Assembly (NCBI GenBank): GCA_004799545.1
Contig: SSMU01000020.1
Location: forward strand, 104,214-168,213
DNA: 64,000 bases
Origin: Phenylobacterium sp.
GTDB lineage: Bacteria > Pseudomonadota > Alphaproteobacteria > Caulobacterales > Caulobacteraceae
Reading direction: 5' to 3'
Positions 1-8,414 of this stretch are shown in pieces. The notes under the pieces were generated by a model. It saw only the letters and a list, made by a program, of their open reading frames with translations, had not been told where the DNA came from and searched no databases. The first letter of the stretch is position 1, and each line of letters begins with the position of its first letter. A program made the translations under genes and the position numbers.

Positions 1-1
1 G

Positions 2-340
2 CGGCTCTTGGGCCTGCCCGGCAACCCGGCCTCGGCCTTCGTCTGCGCCGAGATGTTCCTGCGGCCGATCCTGGCCGCCTATCAGGGCGCCTTGCCCGAT
101 CCGGTGACGATCACCGCGAAGCTCGCCGCGGGTCTGCCGGCCAACGGGCCGCGCGAGCACTGGATGCGCGCCAAGCTCAGCTATGCGGAGGGCGAGGTGA
201 CCATCCGGCCCTACCGCGACCAGGACTCCTCGCTGATCAGCGTGTTCGCGGCCTCCGACGCCCTGCTGCGGCGTCAGGCCGGCGCGGCGGCGCTGCCAGC
301 CGGCGCGGTGGTCGAGGCGCTGCCGCTGTCGCGCGCATAG
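2..340 (+). CDS. moeA: MoeA C-terminal fragment (molybdopterin molybdenumtransferase), 5' cut by window edge
   Basis: MoeA inserts molybdenum into adenylylated molybdopterin in the last step of molybdenum cofactor synthesis. The open frame runs in from the window edge. It begins with the GLPGNPAS motif that ends the MoaB/Mog-like catalytic domain of MoeA, and then has a beta-rich stretch of about 75 residues matching the small C-terminal MoeA domain. The stop is at 338-340. The tail overlaps the convergent XdhC gene by 67 bp. A neighbouring molybdenum-enzyme maturation gene supports the call. Only about 112 residues are visible, so the start and upstream partners are unknown. Confidence 0.85.
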   Translation, partial: RLLGLPGNPASAFVCAEMFLRPILAAYQGALPDPVTITAKLAAGLPANGPREHWMRAKLSYAEGEVTIRPYRDQDSSLISVFAASDALLRRQAGAAALPAGAVVEALPLSRA

Positions 341-1275
341 CGCAGGGCCATGATCTCGCCGATCACCGAGACCGCGACCTCCCAGGGCGCCTTGCCGCCG
401 ATGTCGAGCCCGATCGGGGCGTGCAGCCGGGCGATAGCGCTCTCGGCCATGCCCTCGGCGCGCAGCTCGGCCAGGCGGCCCAGCAGCCGGCGGCGCGCGC
501 CCAGCAGGCCCACATAGCCCGCCGGCGACGGCAGGGCGGCCCGCAGCGCTGCGTGGTCGGCGTCGATGTCGTGGGTGGCGATGGCGACGGCGGTCCAGGC
601 GTCCACCTCGAGCGCCGCGAGCGCCCGGTCAGGCTCTTCGCGCCGATAGGCGACGCCGGAGATCGGCGGCGGCGTCTCGGGGCCTTTGGAGCGCACCAGG
701 GTGGTCTCGAAACCGGCCTGGGCGCCCAGCTGGGCGATGGCCAGGGCCGTGGGATCGCCGCCCACCACCACCAGGCGCGGCACAGGATCGTAGGCCCGGT
801 CGACGGCGACCTCCGGCCAGGGCGAGACGTCGGGCCCGCAAAGCCGGGCATAGCCGTCGCTGACCCAGACCACCGGCCGGCGCTCGACCTCGGCGGCGAG
901 CAGCTCGTCCAGGGCCGGATCGCCGGCCGGGACGCGCTCCACGAAGATCTCGATCCGCGCGCCGCATAGCAGCTGGATGTCGGGCCAGGGGCTGCCTTCG
1001 CCATAGACCAGGCTGCGCGGCTCGCCGTCGGCCAGGCAGGCATAGGCGTGGTCGGCGATATCGCTCTCCACGCAGCCGCCGGAGAAATAGCCGGCGACGA
1101 TACCGGGCGCGAAGACCATCTGGGTCCCGGGCGGCCGCGGCCCGCCGCCATCGACGCTCATCAGGGTGGCCAGCGCCACCGCCTGGCCGGCGTCACGCGC
1201 GCGCCGCAGGGCCGGGCGCACGTCTTCGGCCATGCCGAACAGCGGCCATTCGGGCAGGGGCGCGCGCTCGTTCAA
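274..1275 (-). CDS. XdhC/CoxI-family molybdenum hydroxylase maturation protein
   Basis: This family binds molybdenum cofactor and helps sulfurate and insert it into xanthine-dehydrogenase-like enzymes in the cytoplasm. The 333-residue product has the N-terminal XdhC_CoxI signature (GGGPRPPGTQMVF near residue 43, then SGGCVESD). A Rossmann-like C-terminal domain begins at VVVGGDPTALAIAQLG and includes the GLLGARRR loop. The start is a TTG preceded by AGGGG at 7-nt spacing. An in-frame ATG at 1233 is the alternative. The 3' end overlaps convergent moeA, and that pairing fits a shared cofactor pathway. No xanthine dehydrogenase structural gene is in the window. Confidence 0.85.
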   Translation of the reverse strand: MNERAPLPEWPLFGMAEDVRPALRRARDAGQAVALATLMSVDGGGPRPPGTQMVFAPGIVAGYFSGGCVESDIADHAYACLADGEPRSLVYGEGSPWPDIQLLCGARIEIFVERVPAGDPALDELLAAEVERRPVVWVSDGYARLCGPDVSPWPEVAVDRAYDPVPRLVVVGGDPTALAIAQLGAQAGFETTLVRSKGPETPPPISGVAYRREEPDRALAALEVDAWTAVAIATHDIDADHAALRAALPSPAGYVGLLGARRRLLGRLAELRAEGMAESAIARLHAPIGLDIGGKAPWEVAVSVIGEIMALRYARDSGSASTTAPAGSAAAPA

Positions 1276-1365
1276 AATTTAACCCCTGAGCAAGGTCCTG
1301 GATACGGGTTCTTAGGCATCTTGCGTCCAACATGGCGGCCTTACGAACGCAAGCTCAAGCCCCAC

Positions 1366-2241
1366 ATGACGTCACTCCTCGCGAAGCTCGGCCTCGGGTC
1401 AGGGCAGTTCGGCCTCGACCAACCGGTCGGCGGCCGTGGCCGGCCGCGCGACGCCGAGACGCGCGAGATCCTGGCGATCGCCGCGCGCGCCAACCTCGCG
1501 GTCATGGAGGTCGGACGCCATTCGCAGGCCGTCGAAACCACCATCGGCCAGGTGCTGCCGCGGCCCAATCCCTTCCGTTTGACCGTGACCACCGTGCGCC
1601 CCGATCGCGGCCCCGACTTCGCCGAGGCCGAGGTCCGCGCCCAGCTCGCCCGCCTGGGCGTCGAGCAGGTGGACGCGATCTTCGCGCCCTCCGCCACCGA
1701 TATGCTGAGCCCGGCCGGTCCCGCGCTGTGGGACCGCCTGCGCAAGCTGAAGGACGACGGCCTCTGCCGGAAGATCGGCGTCTCGGTCTACGCCTCCGAC
1801 GACCCGCTGGGCGTCGCCCGCCGGTTCAAGCCGGACGTGGTGCAGGCCCCGGCCTCCCTGCTCGACCAGCGGCTGATCGTCGACGGCACGCTCAGCGAAC
1901 TGGCCGGCATGGGCGTCGAGGTGCAGCTGCGCTCGATCTTCCTGAACGGCGTCCTCTTCCTGCCGCCCGACCGCGCGCCCTCGCACCTGAAGGCGGCGGC
2001 GGGGCGGATCAGCCGCGCCCGCCGGCTGATCGCCGAGGGCCGCTCCGATCCGCTGCAGGCGGCGCTGGGCTTCGCCCTGTCGCGCCCCGAGGCCTCCGCC
2101 GTGCTGGTCGACGTCGGCTCCTCCGCCGAGATGAACGCGGTGATCGCCGCCGCCATGAGCCCGCCCCCGGACCTCGACTGGGACGAGATGGCGATCGACG
2201 ATCCCGCGGCCCTCGACCCCCGCGCCTGGGCGGCGGCCTAG
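1366..2241 (+). CDS. aldo/keto reductase family protein
   Basis: The 291-residue product looks like a short aldo/keto reductase, an NAD(P)H-dependent TIM-barrel enzyme. Visible features are the N-terminal LGLGSGQFGLDQPVGG strand-loop, an AARANLAVMEVG segment, the LARLGVEQVDAIF strand and a late SRPEASAVLVDVGS segment resembling the cofactor-binding end of the barrel. I chose the ATG at 1366 because the frame upstream of it overlaps the divergent xdhC gene and has no family similarity. The canonical catalytic Tyr/His context is not obvious to me, so the substrate is unknown. Two hairpins follow the gene. Confidence 0.7.
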   Translation: MTSLLAKLGLGSGQFGLDQPVGGRGRPRDAETREILAIAARANLAVMEVGRHSQAVETTIGQVLPRPNPFRLTVTTVRPDRGPDFAEAEVRAQLARLGVEQVDAIFAPSATDMLSPAGPALWDRLRKLKDDGLCRKIGVSVYASDDPLGVARRFKPDVVQAPASLLDQRLIVDGTLSELAGMGVEVQLRSIFLNGVLFLPPDRAPSHLKAAAGRISRARRLIAEGRSDPLQAALGFALSRPEASAVLVDVGSSAEMNAVIAAAMSPPPDLDWDEMAIDDPAALDPRAWAAA

Positions 2242-2306
2242 CGCGCTCGGAGGCGCGCTAGGTCTTCTGGCGCGCAGCCGGACGCAAAAGTGGTCTTCAC
2301 TTTTGC
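2239..2306. terminator. pair of strong hairpins between convergent genes
   Basis: Two perfect inverted repeats lie between the aldo/keto reductase and the convergent btuB-like gene. The first is an 8-bp stem with a 6-nt loop at 2239-2260, overlapping the reductase stop codon. The second is a 9-bp stem with a 5-nt loop at 2284-2306 (GCAAAAGTG/CACTTTTGC), whose arms supply T-runs in both directions. They are plausible bidirectional terminators. Confidence 0.55.
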
Positions 2307-2318
2307 TGGCTGTCGCTC

Positions 2319-4157
2319 TTAGTCTCTAAGCCTCACCCCGACGTAGACCGCCCGGCCTGGTTCATTGAAGCCGAAGCTCTCCTCGTAGCGCTTGTCGGTG
2401 AGGTTCTCGACGCGGGCGGTGAGCGTCAGCTGATCGTTCAGCCGATAGGAGCCGGCGAGGTCGGCGACCGCGAAGCCCGGCCGCGTCACCGGCGTGAACC
2501 CGTCGCGATCGACGTCCGGCTGGCTGGATTCCGCCTTCACGGTCAGGGCCGCGCCCCAGCGGCCATGGTCCCAGAAGAGGCTCGCCGCCCCGCTTTGCTT
2601 CGGCACGCGCAGGAGTGCGGCGCCGGTGGTGGCGTCGATGGCGTCGGTCCAGGCGTAGGCGAGCTTCAGCCGGAGGTCCCCGGTCAGTCGGGCGTCGGCC
2701 TCGGCCTCCGCGCCGTTCGAGCGGGTGCGGGCGATGTTGATGTAGCGCAGGTCGACGTAGGCGATCTGGTCGCGGACCTCGAGATGGTAGCCGGTGACGG
2801 CGGCGGTGAGGCGACCGTCCGGCGAGGTCCAGCCGAGCCGCAGGTCCTCCCCCTCGGCGCGCTCGGGGCTGAGCGGGACCGGCGGGGCGAAACAAAAGTC
2901 ACAGACAATTTCCGATAATGACGGAACCTTGAAACCCTGGCCCGCCGAGGCGGTGAGGGTGAAACCGGCGCCGACGTCGAGGGCCGCGGCGAGGCGGGCG
3001 GTGGTGCGGGCCTTGAACTGGTCCGGGTCGTCGTAGCGGAGGCTGGCGGTCAGGGTCAGGGGCTTGAGCGGGGTCAGGCGGCCGACGGCGAACACCGAAT
3101 CGATGGCGAGGTCGGCGTCGGCGCGGCCGGAGAGGTTGGCCTCGGTCGAAGACCGCTCCGCGCCGACCACCATGCCCCAGGGATCGGAGGCGGCGCCACG
3201 CTCGGCCGTCCAGCGCCAGATGCGGCGCTCGGCGGTGTAGGTGGCCGGGAAGTCGGAGACGTCCTCGCGCCACAGGCGGTAGTCCGAGTAGCTGAGCGTC
3301 TCGTGGAAGCCCCAGGGGCCGTCGACGAGGGCGCGGACCGTGCCCTCCCAGGCCCGGGTCTTGTCCTTGTCCGGGGTGTCGGCCAGCGTGAAGTCCGGCG
3401 GCGGGAAGCCGTCGATGTGCACGTCGGAATAGGTGTAGCGCAGCCGGGCGTCGAAGCGGACCCAGTCGGTGAGCGTCAGCCGGCCGGCGAGATTGCCGGT
3501 GAAGGTGCGGAAGGGATCGACCTCCGTGCCGGTGTCGGCCTTGGAGATGCCTCGGGTCTCGAAGCCCGCGGCGGTGGCGGAGAGCGCATAGCGGTCCTCC
3601 GAGACGCCGGCGCCCAGGAAGCCGCGGCCGGTGGCATAGGTCCCGCCCTCGGCCTCGGCCTCCAGGCCCTTCAGCTCGCGGGTGGTGATCGAGACCACGC
3701 CGCCGATCGCGTCGGACCCCCAGAGCGAGCCCTGCGGCCCGTTCAGCACCTCGATGCGCTCGACGTCGGCGGCCTGCAGGGACGAGGGGTCGAAGGTCCC
3801 GTTGGGGTCGGCCGGATCGCCCACCGGCACGCCGTCGATCAGCACCAGGGTCTTGTCCGGGCTGGCGCCGCGGATGCGGATGGCGGCCAGGCCCCCGAAC
3901 GCGCCCTGGCGGGTGACGCTGACCCCGGGCACGGTGGCCAGCACGTCCTCCAGGAAGGGGGTCTGCCGGGCCTGGAGCTCCTCACGGTCGACGACATAGG
4001 CGCCGGTCACCGCGTCGACCGGGCTCGGCAGGCGGGTGGCGGTGACCACCAGCTCGCCCACCGGCGTTGGGCCCGGGTCCGCCGCGTGGGCGGCGGCGGG
4101 AAGGAGGGCCGCCAGGGCCCCCGACGAGAGAAGGGATGAGAGAAGAAAAGCACGCAT
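2319..4157 (-). CDS. btuB: TonB-dependent vitamin B12 receptor, BtuB-like
   Basis: This 612-residue outer-membrane beta-barrel is predicted to import cobalamin using TonB energy. It has a signal peptide ending AAAHA, a TonB-box-like segment GELVVTATRLP, a plug domain (VTRQGAFGGLAAIRIRGAS, LIDGVPVGDP, ERIEVLNGPQGSLWGSDA) and a barrel ending in the family-typical aromatic-rich last strand. The length matches BtuB (about 600). The cobalamin riboswitch immediately upstream on the same strand is strong evidence for B12 as the ligand. No cobalamin ABC transporter or synthesis gene is visible in the window. Confidence 0.9.
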   Translation of the reverse strand: MRAFLLSSLLSSGALAALLPAAAHAADPGPTPVGELVVTATRLPSPVDAVTGAYVVDREELQARQTPFLEDVLATVPGVSVTRQGAFGGLAAIRIRGASPDKTLVLIDGVPVGDPADPNGTFDPSSLQAADVERIEVLNGPQGSLWGSDAIGGVVSITTRELKGLEAEAEGGTYATGRGFLGAGVSEDRYALSATAAGFETRGISKADTGTEVDPFRTFTGNLAGRLTLTDWVRFDARLRYTYSDVHIDGFPPPDFTLADTPDKDKTRAWEGTVRALVDGPWGFHETLSYSDYRLWREDVSDFPATYTAERRIWRWTAERGAASDPWGMVVGAERSSTEANLSGRADADLAIDSVFAVGRLTPLKPLTLTASLRYDDPDQFKARTTARLAAALDVGAGFTLTASAGQGFKVPSLSEIVCDFCFAPPVPLSPERAEGEDLRLGWTSPDGRLTAAVTGYHLEVRDQIAYVDLRYINIARTRSNGAEAEADARLTGDLRLKLAYAWTDAIDATTGAALLRVPKQSGAASLFWDHGRWGAALTVKAESSQPDVDRDGFTPVTRPGFAVADLAGSYRLNDQLTLTARVENLTDKRYEESFGFNEPGRAVYVGVRLRD

Positions 4158-4251
4158 GGTCGTTCAGCCTCCGTCATGTGGAGTCGCTGCGACTGGAAGG
4201 GATCAACCTTCCTGCGCCGATGGTCTGGACCCGGACCCCGGACGAGCGACG

Positions 4252-4427
4252 GAAGACGGCAGGTCTCCTGGCTCACGGGTCACCGGCTCCTGGCCCTCGC
4301 CTTCCCAGGAGACCCGAAGGCCTCCCAGTGGCGCCGCCCCGATGACCGGGACGGAATGGACCTGGAACCTCGCCGCTTACAGTTGCGGGCACAGCCGGGG
4401 CGTCTCACCCCAGTTCCCTCTTGGCCC
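4252..4427 (-). promoter_or_regulatory. cobalamin (AdoCbl) riboswitch in the btuB leader
   Basis: Read on the minus strand, the leader contains the hallmark cobalamin-riboswitch segments in order: GCCCGCAACTGTAAGCGG near 4374-4391, GCCACTGG at 4325-4332, CTGGGAAGG around 4300, the GTGACCCGTGAGCCAGGAG arm, and the terminal B12 box GAGCCAGGAGACCTGCCGTC at 4255-4274. It ends about 95 bp before the btuB start. By family knowledge, bound adenosylcobalamin represses the downstream receptor. Confidence 0.95.
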
Positions 4428-4499
4428 CCCGATCAAGGGGAGACCGCCTTCGCGCGGGGAGGAATGGACCGGAACAGGCTTGGCCGCAAGGGCGTGGAT

Positions 4500-4618
4500 G
4501 CTCCCCATAGGGGGAGCTGTCGCGAAGCGACTGAGGGGGTTGAAGGGCGAGGCGGATGGCGGCGCGGGCTGCAACCCCCTCCGGCCCTCCGGGCCACCTC
4601 CCCCTGAGGGGAGGATCG
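4500..4618. repeat. REP-like G/C-rich palindromic repeat, family II
   Basis: Two facing arms with CTCCCC or GGGGGA hairpins (CTCCCCATAGGGGGAG at one end, CCTCCCCCTGAGGGGAGG at the other) and small inner stems (TCGCGAAGCGA, GGCCCTCCGGGCC). Related sequences occur at 12761, 13203 and 54662, so this is a dispersed intergenic repeat. The repeat fills most of the space between the riboswitch and the stop of the dienelactone-hydrolase-like gene. Confidence 0.6.
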
Positions 4619-4626
4619 CTTTCGAG

Positions 4627-5505
4627 CTAGGCCAGCGCGCCCCTATACATCGCCAGCAGCTCGCCCCAGGCGCGTTCGGCCTGTTCGGCGTTGTAGACGG
4701 CGCTGCCGGGGACGCACCAGCCGTGCTGGGCGGGGTAGACCTCGAGCTTGACCGGCACGTGGGCGGCCTCGAAGGCGGCCTTCACCGTGTCCTTGGCGGT
4801 GGGGTCGGACTTGTCGTCGTTCTCCGCCTCGCAGACCAGGTAGCGGCCGTGCAGCTTGGCGATCATCAGGTGCGGGCTGGCGGGGGTCTTCGACACCAGG
4901 GTGCCGCCGTGGAAGCTGCCGCCGGCGCCGATGCGCGGGCTCAGCGCCCCGGTCTGGATCGTCAGCGCCCCGCCCATGCAGTAGCCCTGCACGCCGATCC
5001 TCTTCCGTTTCGAGACGGAGGGCTGGGCATCCAGGAAGGCGATGTAGGCGGTGGCGTCGCGATCGATGCCGTCGGGCGTCATCGCCGCGCGATAGCTGAA
5101 CAGCCGCTTGCGCTGCTCCGGATCGTTGAAGTTGAAGCTGGCGTCGACCACCGGCGCCTTGGCCGAGCGGTAGAAGGGGTTGGGCACCAGCACCACGTAG
5201 CCGGAGCTGGCCAGCCTACGGCCCATGTCGCGGAAGGCGGGGCGCAGGCCTGCGATGTCGGTCCAGATCAGCACGCCGGGCCAGGGGCCCTTGCCGGGCG
5301 GGGTGTAGAGCACCGCGTCGCAGGCGCCGTCCGGCGTGGTCACCGTGACGTCCTGCTCGGCGACCGCGGCGGCGGCCTGGGCGGCGGCGCTGGTGGCGTA
5401 GCCGGCGACGGCGGCCGCCGCGAGGCCGAAGCCGCGGCGCGACAGGCCGGGCGCGGCCAACCGCGGATCGTGCAGCTGGCCCTGATGGATCTCGTCGTCG
5501 CACAT
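4627..5505 (-). CDS. dienelactone hydrolase family protein, Tat-type signal
   Basis: This is a predicted alpha/beta hydrolase of about 292 residues. A twin-arginine-like leader (LSRRGFGLAAAAVAGYATSA) suggests export in folded form. Family features are the PPGKGPWPGVLIW strand, the nucleophile elbow with Cys (GVQGYCMGGAL), an acid-containing EAENDDKSDP segment and a late histidine in YPAQHGWC. Together these are the Cys-Asp-His triad arrangement of dienelactone hydrolases. I prefer the ATG at 5505, preceded by GGGAGGG, over the frame extension through the 16-bp tandem repeats. The true substrate is unknown, since many family members are general carboxyl-ester hydrolases. Confidence 0.8.
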   Translation of the reverse strand: MCDDEIHQGQLHDPRLAAPGLSRRGFGLAAAAVAGYATSAAAQAAAAVAEQDVTVTTPDGACDAVLYTPPGKGPWPGVLIWTDIAGLRPAFRDMGRRLASSGYVVLVPNPFYRSAKAPVVDASFNFNDPEQRKRLFSYRAAMTPDGIDRDATAYIAFLDAQPSVSKRKRIGVQGYCMGGALTIQTGALSPRIGAGGSFHGGTLVSKTPASPHLMIAKLHGRYLVCEAENDDKSDPTAKDTVKAAFEAAHVPVKLEVYPAQHGWCVPGSAVYNAEQAERAWGELLAMYRGALA

Positions 5506-5517
5506 GATGGCGGCCCT

Positions 5518-5565
5518 CCCGTTTCGCGCATGGCCCGTTTCGCGCATGGCCCGTTTTCCGCATGG
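5518..5565. repeat. three tandem copies of a 16-bp unit
   Basis: CCCGTTTCGCGCATGG is repeated exactly at 5518-5533 and 5534-5549, and with two changes at 5550-5565. The array sits just upstream of the chosen start of the dienelactone-hydrolase-like gene. It overlaps that gene's possible leader and probably arose by slippage. Confidence 0.8.
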
Positions 5566-5624
5566 GGAGACAGGCCGCGGAAGATTGCAACGTTATTTCA
5601 CCGGGCATTCTCTGTTGGATGTGG

Positions 5625-5790
5625 GTTCCGCCCTTCCCCTCGATGGGGAAGGGTTGGGATGGGGTGTATCCGCCGAGATGACGGCGGGTCCGGGCGGCGC
5701 CAGCGCCCGTCTGCGCCCTTCGCCTTGTGGCTTGCGCACACCCCAATCCCCGCCCTTTCCCCATCGAGGGGAAAGGGAGAGCGCGCGGTC
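5625..5790. repeat. MITE-like repeat, family I, copy A
   Basis: About 165 bp with inverted termini of about 33 bp. The left arm contains CCCCTCGATGGGGAAGGG followed by a TTGGGATGGGGTG stretch. The right arm carries its near complement, ending CCCATCGAGGGG. The middle has the conserved TCCGCCGAGA block shared by the other three copies. No coding potential was seen. Confidence 0.7.
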
Positions 5791-5833
5791 GCCTGCCACG
5801 CTCCACCCGAGAGCGCCATCGGCGAAGGTGAGG

Positions 5834-5849
5834 TGTGACCGCGGTCACA
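5834..5849. promoter_or_regulatory. CRP/FNR-like palindrome TGTGAC-N4-GTCACA (site 1)
   Basis: A perfect 16-bp palindrome, TGTGACCGCGGTCACA, which fits the TGTGA-N6-TCACA pattern of CRP/FNR-superfamily operators. It lies about 330 bp upstream of the dienelactone-hydrolase-like gene. Two further sites of the same form occur in the window (6078, 25604). The binding protein is unknown. Confidence 0.55.
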
Positions 5850-6277
5850 GCTTGGCGGGGGCGGCGCGCCTAGGACTGCGCTTGCGCCCCTGCCCCACGG
5901 GGGACGCGGGACACCAGACGGCCCTTAGCTGCCCTCCCCGGCCAGCCGTCGACGTCCGAGGAAAGCGGGCGGACGAGTCGCAGCCTTCGCCAACGAAGGT
6001 CCGGCCTGCTCCGCCCGCGCCTTGGCCCCTCCAGCCTTCGAACCCCAACCGCCGACCGCGAGGCGCGGGTCCGAGCTTGTGACAAAGGTCACAGACAAGC
6101 TCGACCATAAGGGTCAATGTCCGCCGTGACCCAACCCCCAGGGCGGGTCACCGTTCGTCAGTCGGGAACGAGGGGCGAGCGAGCGGGTCGGGCCTCTTTT
6201 TCAAGAGGGGGGGACCGACCCGCTACTCACCCCCCAGATATTGATGGCTCAGTTCATGTCGAGGGTGCGTCTGACCG
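5850..6277. other. structured intergenic region without a recognisable gene
   Basis: No open frame here shows family similarity. The stretch holds three inverted repeats. One is GAGCTTGT/ACAAGCTC around palindrome site 2 (6073-6102). One is GTGACCC/GGGTCAC at 6126-6151. The third is a two-step hairpin at 6183-6223 with a 9-bp outer stem and a CCTCTT/AAGAGG inner stem. An untranslated RNA or a regulatory region is possible, but I cannot assign one. Confidence 0.4.
6078..6093. promoter_or_regulatory. CRP/FNR-like palindrome TGTGAC-N4-GTCACA (site 2)
   Basis: TGTGACAAAGGTCACA has perfect outer half-sites and an imperfect centre. It is nested inside a larger inverted repeat (GAGCTTGT at 6073-6080 and ACAAGCTC at 6095-6102), so the locus could form a cruciform. 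It lies 228 bp from site 1. Confidence 0.55.
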
Positions 6278-6440
6278 AGCCCTTCCCCTCGATGGGGAAG
6301 GGTTGGGATGGGGTGCGTCCGCGGAGATTGGGAGAACGCCCAAGTGGCCTCGGCGCCCAACGGCGACCATCACCGCGACGCCCTGCGCTCACCCCAAACC
6401 CCGCCCTTTCCCCATCGAGGGGAAAGGGAGAGCGCTCTGC
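6278..6440. repeat. MITE-like repeat, family I, copy B
   Basis: The second copy of the element seen at 5625-5790, in the same orientation. The left arm CCCTTCCCCTCGATGGGG begins at 6280, and the right arm ends near 6438 with its complement. The inner sequence has diverged from copy A, but the arms are nearly identical. It ends about 30 bp before the ald stop codon. Confidence 0.7.
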
Positions 6441-6472
6441 GCGCCCACACCCGAACAGAACTGAGGCGAACC

Positions 6473-7585
6473 CTAGCCCCAGACCTTGTAGGGATCGACG
6501 AAGGGCTTGCCGAGCGCCTCGGCCACGGCCGGGTGGGTGAGCTCGCCCTTCAGCACGTTGAGCCCCCGCGCCAGGTGCTTGTTCTTCTTCAGCGCATCCA
6601 GGCCCTTGTCGGCGAGCTGCAGGCCGAACGGCAGGGTGGCGTGGCCGAGCGCCTCGGACGAGGTGCGGGGCGCAGCCCCCGGCATGTTGGCCACGCAGTA
6701 ATGCACCACCCCGTCGATGGTGTAGGTCGGGTCCATGTGGGTGGTGGGCCGCGAGGTCTCGAAGCAGCCGCCCTGGTCGATGGAGACGTCGACCAGCACC
6801 GAGCCGGGCTTCATCCTCTTCAGGTGCTCCTTGCGGACCAGCTTGGGGGCCGCGGCGCCGGCGGTCAGCACCGCGCCGATCACCACGTCGGCCTTGAGGA
6901 TCTCCTCCTCCACCGCGCCCAGGGTGGAGTAGCGGGTGATCGCCCGGCCGCCGAAGATGTCGTCGAGGTAGCGCATGCGCGGGATCGAGCGCTCGACGAT
7001 CACCACCTCGGCGCCGAGGCCCAGCGCCATACGCGCCGCGTTGGCGCCGACCACGCCGCCGCCCAGCACCACGATGCGGGCCGGGGGCACGCCGGGCACG
7101 CCGGAGAGCAGCAGGCCCATGCCGCCATTGTGCTTCAGCAGGGTCTCGCCGGCCGAGAACACCGCGATGCGGCCGGCGACCTCGGACATCGGGGCCAGCA
7201 GCGGCAGGCCGCCCGCATCGTCGGTCACCGTCTCATAGGCGATGGCCGCGCAGCCGGATTTCAGCAGGCCCTCGGTCTGGGCCGGATCGGGCGCCAGGTG
7301 CAGGTAGGTGAACAGGATGTGCTTGGGCGTCAGCCGCGCCCATTCGACGGCCTGCGGCTCCTTCACCTTGACGATCAGCTCGGCGGCCTCGAACACCGCC
7401 GCGGCGTCGGGGAGGATCTTGGCGCCCGCCTTGACGTAGGCCTCGTCGGGATAGCCCGCCCCGGCGCCCGCGCCCGCCTCGACCACCACCTCATGGCCGT
7501 GGGTGACGTACTCCCGCACCGCGGTGGGGGTGAGGCCGACCCGGTATTCGTCCGGCTTGATCTCGCGAGGCACACCGACGCGCAT
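6473..7585 (-). CDS. ald: alanine dehydrogenase
   Basis: This NAD-dependent cytoplasmic enzyme interconverts L-alanine with pyruvate and ammonia. The 370-residue length is exactly that of the family. The start [20 protein letters not shown] and residues Arg15, Lys75 (VKVKEPQ) and His96 (TYLHLAPD) match the known substrate-binding and catalytic positions. The NAD-binding glycine motif is [17 protein letters not shown], and the late signature [19 protein letters not shown] is present. It stands alone on the minus strand with the accessory block beginning about 300 bp upstream of it. No Lrp-type regulator is adjacent. Confidence 0.96.
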   Translation of the reverse strand: MRVGVPREIKPDEYRVGLTPTAVREYVTHGHEVVVEAGAGAGAGYPDEAYVKAGAKILPDAAAVFEAAELIVKVKEPQAVEWARLTPKHILFTYLHLAPDPAQTEGLLKSGCAAIAYETVTDDAGGLPLLAPMSEVAGRIAVFSAGETLLKHNGGMGLLLSGVPGVPPARIVVLGGGVVGANAARMALGLGAEVVIVERSIPRMRYLDDIFGGRAITRYSTLGAVEEEILKADVVIGAVLTAGAAAPKLVRKEHLKRMKPGSVLVDVSIDQGGCFETSRPTTHMDPTYTIDGVVHYCVANMPGAAPRTSSEALGHATLPFGLQLADKGLDALKKNKHLARGLNVLKGELTHPAVAEALGKPFVDPYKVWG

Positions 7586-7877
7586 GAAGGCCTCCGTGGG
7601 GGCAGGTTGTTGCTAGGTGGCGGCGGTTTGAGGGGAGAATGTGGCGGGGTCAAGGGGGGATGGTGGGGTGGGGGCGGAGAACCGGTCGGCTGGGGGACGG
7701 GGCGAAGGTCTGCGAAGAGGGAGGGCGAGCGCAGATGACGGCTCTGCGCCAACAACGGGCCTTGGGGCCCGGCCGCAAAGCGGACGTTTGTCGGAAGCAT
7801 CTACACCCCCTCTCGTCGAAGAGGCGCCCTACGGTGGGATGACGGCCCCTGGTAGCTTCAACTGCCACGGCTTGCGG
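7586..7877. other. intergenic, nothing recognised
   Basis: The first half is strikingly G-rich on the plus strand (about 7620-7700). No gene, repeat or convincing hairpin was seen. It separates ald from the accessory gene block and could contain the junction of an acquired segment. Confidence 0.4.
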
Positions 7878-8414
7878 TCAGCCGGAGGCGACAATTGCCG
7901 CCAGGGCCGCCGACATCTGTTTCGTGCAGATTTCCTGGCGATCCTTGTACTGATCCATGAGCGACGGGCCGTCGGTGTCCTTGCCCGTCCGTTCCTTCGT
8001 CAGTTCGCACAACCGTTCATGGTAGAAATCAGCCGCTGCCAGCGCCGCGTCGAAGTTCGGATAGTGGGTCGTGTCGGGGTTAAGGTCTCGGTGCGCCGCG
8101 TGCTCGTCGCGATAGTCGACCATTGTTTTCCAGTAGGCGCGCCAGTCGTCCAGCGACATGCCAACCGACCTCAGAAGACCCTCACGGAATGCATCGGTGT
8201 CGCCGAACACGTTCTTCCAGTGCAGGGCTCGATGGTCGGCGTGGTCAGAACCGAAAAGGATGCACCAACTCGTCGCGGCAACGTCGAAGGCATTGTTTCG
8301 AGCAATCCTCAGAGACAGAGGAGGGTCGTCACCTAGCCCCCGAAGCGCGCGGGTAAGAGCGACTGCATCAACAACTGATCGCAGGGGTCTCGCGGGCGAA
8401 GACGATGTCCGCAT
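7878..8414 (-). CDS. HEPN-like hypothetical protein, possibly 5'-frameshifted
   Basis: The 178-residue product is mostly alpha-helical. It carries a YRDEHAAHRD segment (Arg102 to His108) resembling the R-x4-6-H motif of HEPN RNases, and a conserved-looking stretch SWCILFGSD-HADHRALHWKNVF. HEPN proteins are often RNA-cutting toxins or abortive-infection effectors; the function here is inferred only from the motif. Another frame just upstream encodes a protein-like start (MSEARKMVVKDADIVF) from an ATG at 8445 with AGGGAGG before it. It closes at a TGA near 8366, where the main frame continues, so a one-base frameshift is possible. The gene is co-oriented with the nuclease-like gene 34 bp upstream of that ATG. 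Confidence 0.5.
   Translation of the reverse strand: MRTSSSPARPLRSVVDAVALTRALRGLGDDPPLSLRIARNNAFDVAATSWCILFGSDHADHRALHWKNVFGDTDAFREGLLRSVGMSLDDWRAYWKTMVDYRDEHAAHRDLNPDTTHYPNFDAALAAADFYHERLCELTKERTGKDTDGPSLMDQYKDRQEICTKQMSAALAAIVASG

Noticed and set aside
5518..5565. Possible CRISPR-like array
   Set aside because: Three 16-bp units adjoin without spacers, so this is a simple tandem repeat.
5900..6000. RNase P RNA suggested by a GAGGAAAG string
   Set aside because: The flanking sequence lacks the rest of the conserved P4 region and the complementary 3' motif.
5845..6117. 90-codon minus-strand frame between the two operators
   Set aside because: Composition is Arg/Gly-rich and the frame overlaps palindrome site 2, with no ribosome binding site or family resemblance.
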